The notes under the pieces were generated by a model. That model had not been told where the DNA came from. It did not search any database and saw only the letters and a list, made by a program, of their open reading frames with translations. From Candidula unifasciata (taxonomy: Eukaryota; Mollusca; Gastropoda; Stylommatophora; Geomitridae): DNA of 64,000 nt. The stretch lies in assembly GCA_905116865.2 (NCBI GenBank), contig CAJHNH020004602.1, positions 1,896,995 to 1,960,994 on the forward strand, in the 5' to 3' direction. Both the position numbers and the translations under genes were made by a program. This document shows positions 58,287 to 64,000 of the stretch, in pieces; positions within the stretch are counted from its first letter, which is position 1, and each line of letters opens with the position of its first letter.

Positions 58287-59724
58287 TAGAGAGAGCTTTG
58301 AAAATAGATGGAATTCCTCTCCATGAAAGAGAAGGCTTACCCAGCGTGTCTTTTTTGGGGTACAACTGTTGAGATTATATAATACCTTTATCATAATATG
58401 TGCCACTAATTATAACTCAACAATCAACCATTAACATATCACAAATCAACTATTATCATATAGCATGCCGAATGTTATATCACATTTCAGCTATTATAAT
58501 ATCCCATTTCAACCATGATCAAATCCCGTATCAACCATTATCAAATTCATTATCAGCTATTATAATATCACAAAGCATCTTCTGTTACAGCAAACAGCCA
58601 CTTATGTCATGTCAAATAGCCACTTTGCCAACACCTATGATGTGTGTATTAAATATTACTTATACGCATATATTGGTTATTACATCACATTTGCCCTTTG
58701 TCATAGCTTAGCTAACTGATATTTCATCATAGTAAAAAAGTAAAGATTTTACCTTAGGAAACAGTAAAGATTTGATCACGGTAAGAGGTACAGATTTGAT
58801 CATAGTAGGCAGTAAAGATGTGATCTTAGTAAAAAGTAAAGGTTTAATTTTAGAAGTAAACAATCGTATGAAGTAAACATTTAATCATAGTAAAAAAAAA
58901 AAAAACATCTGAGAATAGGAGGTTGCGGTCACAAAAGCAAAGGTAAAGGTTTTACGAAGACCGCCATCATCATGTAGAGGACCGTCTGCAGAACATGGCT
59001 GTAGTCACGGCACTGCAGAAAGCGTACAGCGAGTAACCAACCAAACCAACGAGCAAGCCAACACACCAACCAGCCAATGAAGGAGAGAACATGACCATCC
59101 AAGCAACGAGAAAACAATATACCCAACCTACCAACGAGCGAGACAACATAACCAACCAGCCAACTAGCCAACGAGCGAGACAACACACCTAACCAGCCAA
59201 CGAGCAAGCTAACACACGAACCAATGAACGAGTGACACGGCATAACCAACCAGCCAATGAGTAAGCCAAGACACCAACCAAACAACGAGCCAGACAACAT
59301 AAATAACCAACCAACGAGCGAGACAACATAACCATATAACAACTAACCCAACCAGCGAGCAAGCCAAGACACCAATCAACCAACCAACGAGCAAGCCGGC
59401 ATAACAACCAACCAGACAACCAACCAACAAACGAGCGAGACAAAGTAACGAACTAACCAATGACCAAGCCAAACATACCAGCCAATCGGCGAGCAAGCTA
59501 ACACAACCAACTAAAACTAACGAGCAAGCCAACACAGTCAACTAACCAACGAGCAAATCAAGCCCAAAAACTGCCAGCCAATCAACCAACGAGCAAGCAA
59601 AAACAGCCAACCAGCGAGCCAGCTAACACAACCAACCAATCAACGGGCAACTAATACAACCAATCAAACCAAGCAGCGAGCAAGCTAACAAAGATCTGGC
59701 AAAGTTAAAAGCGAAAGTTTGGAC

Positions 59725-59892
59725 TTTTGCCAGGGGCCGCAATATAGGCAGGCCATACATATGGTCAAATGTCTGAACGCGGTTTCTGGGACCTCTCTAC
59801 GGCGATCCTCATCCGCATGGTGGCACTTTGTGTCATCGGGTGTTTATCGCTTGTGTGATGTCCTAGTGGGGTAGAAATTCATTCATTCATTC
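59725..59892 (+). mobile_element. C-family retroposon, 5'-truncated, absent from the duplicate
   Basis: It begins inside stem-loop II (CTTTTGCCAGGGGCCGCAAT) and ends with an ATTCATTCATTC tail in place of AGTC. In the duplicate the sequence is uninterrupted (AAAGTTTGGATGGGAGTTGC), giving an exact empty site. No target-site duplication is visible, as can happen with truncated insertions. Confidence 0.88.
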
Positions 59893-59967
59893 TGGGAGTT
59901 GCAAGTTGAAACATTTGATTGGTGTAGCGTGCTAGAACTTAAGCTGCAATTACGCCATTACAGTGCC

Positions 59968-60191
59968 CCTGCTATCCATACGTCCTTTTTAGGATGAAAT
60001 TTGTTGTTATTTGAAGCCCCACCCTGGCTTTTGCCAGGGGCCGCAATATAGGCAGGCCATAAATATGGCCATTTGTCTGAACGCGGTTTCTGGGCCCTCT
60101 CCACGGTGATCCTCATCCACATGGTGGCACTTTGTGTCATCGGGTGTTTATCGCTTGTGTGATGTCCTGGTGGGTTAGAAAGTCAGTCAGT
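59968..60191 (+). mobile_element. C-family retroposon, full length, 12-bp target-site duplication
   Basis: A 224-bp element from CCTGCTATCCATACGTCC through CGTCCT-TTTT-AGGATG (stem-loop I) and CCCTGGCTTTTGCCAGGG (stem-loop II) to a GTCAGTCAGT tail. Perfect CATTACAGTGCC lies at 59956-59967 and 60192-60203. It is present at the equivalent place in the duplicate, so it inserted before the duplication. Confidence 0.92.
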
Positions 60192-60342
60192 CATTACAGT
60201 GCCTCATAATATAGAGCGTCGGCGTCTTCGTTTTTACTTTCTTACTGCGTTTTAGATGAGAGTGCGGTGCACTTCGTATATACTCGGTCACAGGCTCTAG
60301 GATTAGAGTGTAGAGGGCTTCGAATATCCCCAGTTACTGTTT

Positions 60343-60874
60343 CTTAGATTATAGTGAAAGAACTTGACATATACTCCGTCACTGAATCTTAGATTATAGT
60401 GAAAGAACTTCACCAATACTTCGTCACTGAATCTTAGATTATAGTGAAAGAACTTCACCAATACTTCGTCACTGAATCTTAGATTATAGTGAAAGAACTT
60501 CACCAATACTTCGTCACTGAATCTTAGATTATAGTGAAAGAACATCACATATACTCCGTCACTGAATCTTAGATTATAGTGAAAGAACTTCACCAATACT
60601 CCGTCACTGAATCTTAGATTATAGTGAAAGAACTTCACCAATACTCCGTCACTGAATCTTAGATTATAGTGAAAGAACTTCACCAATACTTCGTCACTGA
60701 ATCTTAGATTATAGTGAAAGAACTTCACCAATACTCCGTCACTGAATCTTAGATTATAGTGAAAGAACTTCACCAATACTCCGTCACTGAATCTTAGATT
60801 ATAGTGAAAGAACTTCACCAATACTCCGTCACTGAATCTTAGATTATAGTGAAAGAACTTCACCAATACTTCGT
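60343..60874 (-). repeat. 45-bp minisatellite, ~12 copies, ending at an assembly gap
   Basis: Unit CTTAGATTATAGTGAAAGAA + CTTCACCAATACTTCGTCAC + TGAAT. Variants are TTCGTC/CCGTC and CACATATAC. Period 45 gives 15-residue repeats on the minus strand (VLVKFFHYNLRFSDG) that remain open. The array is cut at base 60875, so its true length is unknown. Confidence 0.95.
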
Positions 60875-60875
60875 N
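60875..60875. other. single ambiguous base (N), probable assembly join
   Basis: The only N in the window. It sits exactly at the end of the 45-bp array, with unrelated sequence following. Sequence left and right of it may not be adjacent in the genome. Confidence 0.9.
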
Positions 60876-60879
60876 TTGT

Positions 60880-61710
60880 GTGCAGGGAGACAAATTGTCT
60901 CTATCCTGTACAGCTGGGGCGACAGGGATACTTCTGATGAAGGACCCTGAAGCGGAACAAGCCATTAGTAGTAGGGAACCCCAACCCACTGGTCTCGTAT
61001 TACTCTTCGCTTCGAAGGAAGTGACAGGGGTATCTCAGCTGATAGTGGAAACTTCATTGCGAAGAAATGCCACTTTACTGTCTGCAGGAAACCCTGAGTT
61101 TCCTAATGATTTGACTGTACCCCCTGACTTGATTTCGTGCTCTGATTCTGGACTGATCTTAATGAAAGAGAATTCCACCCGGACAATTTGTAAAAGGGAA
61201 AGGATGCACCGAGGAGGAAACCAGTGGACACTCCTTCAGGAAATCGGCAGTGGTCAGTTGCACTCACGGCATGCTGTCATGATGAGTGACTATATCCCTC
61301 AATTTGAGAGGAGATTAGTGACAGTTTTTTTCAGGATCTGTAGATGTAGGAAAAGAAAATCCTACCTGACTACAACTCATCCTTTTCGGAGAGCACTTCA
61401 GGCCCTCTCTATGCTCATAGGGCGTGGCGAAGCGAGGAAATTGACAGGGACTGTCAGTCAACGATGTCGAGGAATCCCATTGTTGAAACGGAGATTATTT
61501 CTTATCCTGCGGGAGAAGAAACCTCCAGATAAATGGATATTACGGAGCGGCTGCTCGGAATACCCACATGATTCTAGGGCTAAGGACTTAGCCTGGAATG
61601 AGGGACAATTGGTGACTGTATATCGATGCAGGACATCACGATTCCACAAGGAATACTGGAACAATACTCTTCCTTTCAACACATTCTCTCCACCAGATAA
61701 ACCGAACTAA
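60880..61710 (+). CDS. unidentified 276-codon frame
   Basis: The longest non-repetitive frame in the window: MQGDKLSLSCTAGATGILL, DLISCSDSGLILMKENSTR, RCRKRKSYLTTTHPFRRALQ and ending FNTFSPPDKPN. Composition is balanced, with several Cys and many Arg/Lys. LSLSCTA resembles strand B of an immunoglobulin-type domain, but I see no matching downstream strand pattern. The start may be false, since the frame abuts the N. The last ~45 bases lie in the left arm of the palindrome. I do not recognise it, and chance is possible. Confidence 0.3.
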   Translation: MQGDKLSLSCTAGATGILLMKDPEAEQAISSREPQPTGLVLLFASKEVTGVSQLIVETSLRRNATLLSAGNPEFPNDLTVPPDLISCSDSGLILMKENSTRTICKRERMHRGGNQWTLLQEIGSGQLHSRHAVMMSDYIPQFERRLVTVFFRICRCRKRKSYLTTTHPFRRALQALSMLIGRGEARKLTGTVSQRCRGIPLLKRRLFLILREKKPPDKWILRSGCSEYPHDSRAKDLAWNEGQLVTVYRCRTSRFHKEYWNNTLPFNTFSPPDKPN

Positions 61711-62284
61711 AATCTGAGCTATGTTGCTCTCAGACAAAGTCCTGGATATCCAAGAAAACAGCCATATTGGCTCGTTAAGTATATTAACATTAGCTGAACT
61801 TGGTACCCACAAGAGAAGGCAAGGAATTTTAGATGTCTATCATACTAAATGAATTATTAGACAGGGCAAGTGATTCCTTCGTCATCTACCTTCTCCCGGT
61901 GTTATTATTAATAATTAAAGAATTATTATCATATTATTTGAGCCCCCACCAAATGTTATTCTATCCTAACAGTTTAATTAAACTGTTAAGATAGATTACC
62001 ATTTGGTGGGAGCTCAAATAATATAATAATTCTTTGATTATTAATAATAACACCGGGAGAAGGTAGATGACGAAGGAATCACTTGCCCTGTCTAATAATT
62101 CATTTAGTATGATAGACATCTAAAATTCCTTGCCTTCTCTTGTGGGTACCAAGTTCAGCTAATGTTAATATACTTAACGAGCCAATATGGCTGTTTTCTT
62201 GGATATCCAGGACTTTGTCTGAGAGCAACATAGCTCAGATTTTAGTTCGGTGTATCTAGTGGAGAGAATGTGTTGAAAGGAAGA
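61668..62284. repeat. ~617-bp near-perfect palindrome
   Basis: Left arm 61668-61977 and right arm 61978-62284 are reverse complements with roughly ten differences by eye (for example AATAATTAAAG/CTTTGATTATT, AGCCCCCACC/GGTGGGAGCT, AGATAAACC/GGTGTATCT) and no spacer. The centre is TAACAGTTTAATTAAACTGTTA. It could be a foldback element or an old inverted duplication. The differences argue against a simple fold-back read artefact. Confidence 0.93.
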
Positions 62285-62329
62285 TCCCTACTCAACAACA
62301 TAAACATTTAAACCACGCGTCACGTCACA

Positions 62330-64000
62330 GTTATATCACATTTCAGCTATTATAATATCCCATTTCAACCATGATCAAATCCCGTATCAACCATTATCAA
62401 ATTCATTATCAGCTATTATAATATCACAAAGCAATTTTTGTTACAGCAAACAGCCACTTATGTCATGTCAAATAGCTACATTGCCAACACCTATGATGTG
62501 TGTATTAAATATTACTTATACGCATATATTGGTTATTACATCACATTTGCCCTTTGTCATAGCTTAGCTAACTGATATTTCATCATAGTAAAAAAGTAAA
62601 GATTTTATCTTAGGAAACAGTAAAGATTTGATCACGGTAAGAGGTACAGATTTGATCATAGTAGGCAGTAAAGATGTGATCTTAGTAAAAAGTAAAGGTT
62701 TAATTTTAGAAGTAAACAATCGTATGAAGTAAACATTTAATAATAGTAAAAAAAAAACATCTGAGAATAGGAGGTTGCGGTCACAAGAGCAAAGGTAAAG
62801 GTTTTACAAAGACCGCCATCATCATGTAGAAGACCGTCTGCAGAACATGGCTGTAGTCACGGCACTGCAGAAAGCGTACAGCGAGTAACCAACCAAACCG
62901 ACGAGCAAGCCAACACACCAACCAGCCAATGAAGGAGAGAACATGACCACCCAAGCAACGAGAAAACAATATACCCAACCTACCAACGAGCGAGACAAAA
63001 TAACCAACCAGCCAACTAGCCAACGAGCGAGACAACACACCTAACCAGCCAACGAGCAAGCTAACACACGAACCAATGAACAAGTGACACGGCATAACCA
63101 ACCAGCCAATGAGTAAGCCAAGACACCAACCAAACAACGAGCCAGACAACATAAATAACTAACCAACGAGCGAGACAACATAACCAATAAACCAACTAAC
63201 CAACCAGCGAGCAAGCCAAGACACCAATCAACCAACCAACGAGCAAGCCGGCATAACCAACCAACCAGACAACCAACCAACAAACGAGCGAGACAAAGTA
63301 ACGAACTAACCAATGACCAAGCCAACATACCAGCCAATCGGCGAGCAAGCTAACACAACCAACTAACTAACGAGCAAGCCAACACAGTCAACTAACCAAC
63401 GAGCAACTCAAGCCAAAACTGCCAGCCAATCAACCAACGAGCAAGCAAACACAGCCAACCAGCGAGCCAGCTAACACAACCAACCAATCAACGGGCAACT
63501 AATACAACCAATCAAACCAAGCAGCGAGCAAGCTAACAAAGATCTGGCAAAGTTAAAAGCGAAAGTTTGGATGGGAGTTGCAAGTTGAAACATTTGATTG
63601 GTGTAGCGTGCTAGAACTTAAGCTGCAATTACGCCATTACAGTGCCCCTGCTATCCATACGTCCTTTTTAGGATGAAATTTGTTGTTATTTGAAGCCCCA
63701 CCCTGGCTTTTGCCAGGGGCCGCAATATAGGCAGGCCATAAATATGGCCATTTGTCTGAACGCGGTTTCTGGGCCCTCTCCACGGTGATCCTCATCCACA
63801 TGGTGGCACTTTGTGTCATCGGGTGTTTATCGCTTGTGTGATGTCCTGGTGGGCTAGAAAGTCAGTCAGTCATTACAGTGCCTCGTAATATAGAGCGTCG
63901 GCGTCTTCGTTTTTACTTTCTTACTGCGTTTTAGATGAGAGTGCGGTGCACTTCGTATATACTCGGTCACTGGCTCTAGGATTAGAGTGTAGAGGGCTTC
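62330..64000 (+). repeat. direct segmental duplication, copy 2 (runs off the window)
   Basis: It begins GTTATATCACATTTCAGC, matching 58474 onward, and continues to the last base. Differences from copy 1 are sparse substitutions, small indels in A runs and the missing 168-bp C insertion. The edge at 62330 directly follows ~45 bp of sequence not found in copy 1. Confidence 0.93.
63647..63870 (+). mobile_element. C-family retroposon (duplicate of 59968-60191)
   Basis: 224 bp with the same CATTACAGTGCC duplication (63635-63646 and 63871-63882). I see essentially one difference in the body, GTGGGCTAG versus GTGGGTTAG. Confidence 0.92.

Larger units (their letters stand above)
58474..60321 (+). 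repeat. direct segmental duplication, copy 1 (~1.85 kb)
   Basis: It matches 62330-64000 almost base for base. The offset is 3856 bp at the left edge and 3679 bp at the window end. The shift is explained mainly by a 168-bp C insertion (59725-59892) present only here. The content is loose ~25-30 bp repeats (TATCAACCATTATCAAAT; AGTAAAGATTTGATCATAGT; CAACCAGCCAACGAGCAAGC), none coding, plus a C element. It could be a true tandem duplication or two haplotypes placed in series by the assembler. Confidence 0.93.

Noticed and set aside
59000..59700. CA/AACC-rich frames (Trp/Leu/Gly-rich on the minus strand) as membrane proteins
   Set aside because: The region is a loose ~30-bp repeat of CAACCAGCCAACGAGCAAGC type, and the hydrophobic frames shift phase with its indels. 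Its near-identical duplicate at 62.9-63.5 kb breaks the frames differently.
60303..60989. 228-codon minus-strand protein with 15-residue repeats
   Set aside because: It spans the N and is mostly a translation of the 45-bp minisatellite (a multiple of three).

Overview
This is eukaryotic, almost certainly metazoan, DNA with no intact host gene that I can recognise. Degraded non-LTR retrotransposons (reverse-transcriptase fragments), DDE transposases of Tc1-like and mariner type, a hAT-type MITE, tRNA-derived SINEs and very dense micro- and minisatellites suggest a repeat-rich invertebrate genome. A gastropod mollusc is my best guess, but only a guess. There is no operon structure and no ribosome-binding-site pattern. 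Most long open reading frames are readings of tandem repeats whose unit length is a multiple of three or whose units lack stops.

Layout. 0-7 kb: a tRNA-SINE, several copies of two short interspersed families that I call B and C, and (TTC)n and (AAT)n tracts. 7.9-9.8 kb: a 52-bp minisatellite with an internal 624-bp higher-order duplication. 11.7-18.7 kb: a B element with a 12-bp target-site duplication, LINE fragments, and a 2.6-kb Tc1-like transposon with ~78-bp terminal inverted repeats and a broken transposase. 19-25.7 kb: 84-, 42-, 46- and 20-bp minisatellites and a ~580-bp polypurine tract. 25.9-31.1 kb: a 30-bp satellite split by a 5'-truncated LINE, then organised into alternating higher-order blocks. 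31-41 kb: SINE, B and C insertions, a (GAA)n tract and a near-perfect 30-bp array. 42-45 kb: a jockey-like LINE containing a deleted mariner and a B element. 46.2-48.0 kb: a C element with a ~180-bp (CTA)n tail, then a hAT-type MITE carrying a 31-bp minisatellite. 49.4-50.3 kb: a graded TATC/TGTC/TGCC tract. 51-57 kb: two LINE fragments, an unidentified broken reading frame, and more B, C and SINE copies. 58.5-64 kb: a ~1.8-kb segment present twice in the same orientation. Between the copies lie a 45-bp minisatellite, a one-base assembly gap, an unidentified 276-codon frame and a ~617-bp near-perfect palindrome.

Two themes tie the window together. First, families B (10 copies) and C (12 copies) behave as retroposons: several copies carry 7-14 bp target-site duplications and simple-repeat tails, GAA for B and AGTC for C. 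At 32.5 and 46.4 kb, 150-180 bp microsatellites lie inside the duplications, so they are expanded retroposon tails. I could not find tRNA-type A and B boxes in either family. Second, minisatellites and mobile elements are nested in each other repeatedly, which gives a readable relative order of events.

Coordinates of diverged repeats are estimates by eye and may be off by tens of bases.
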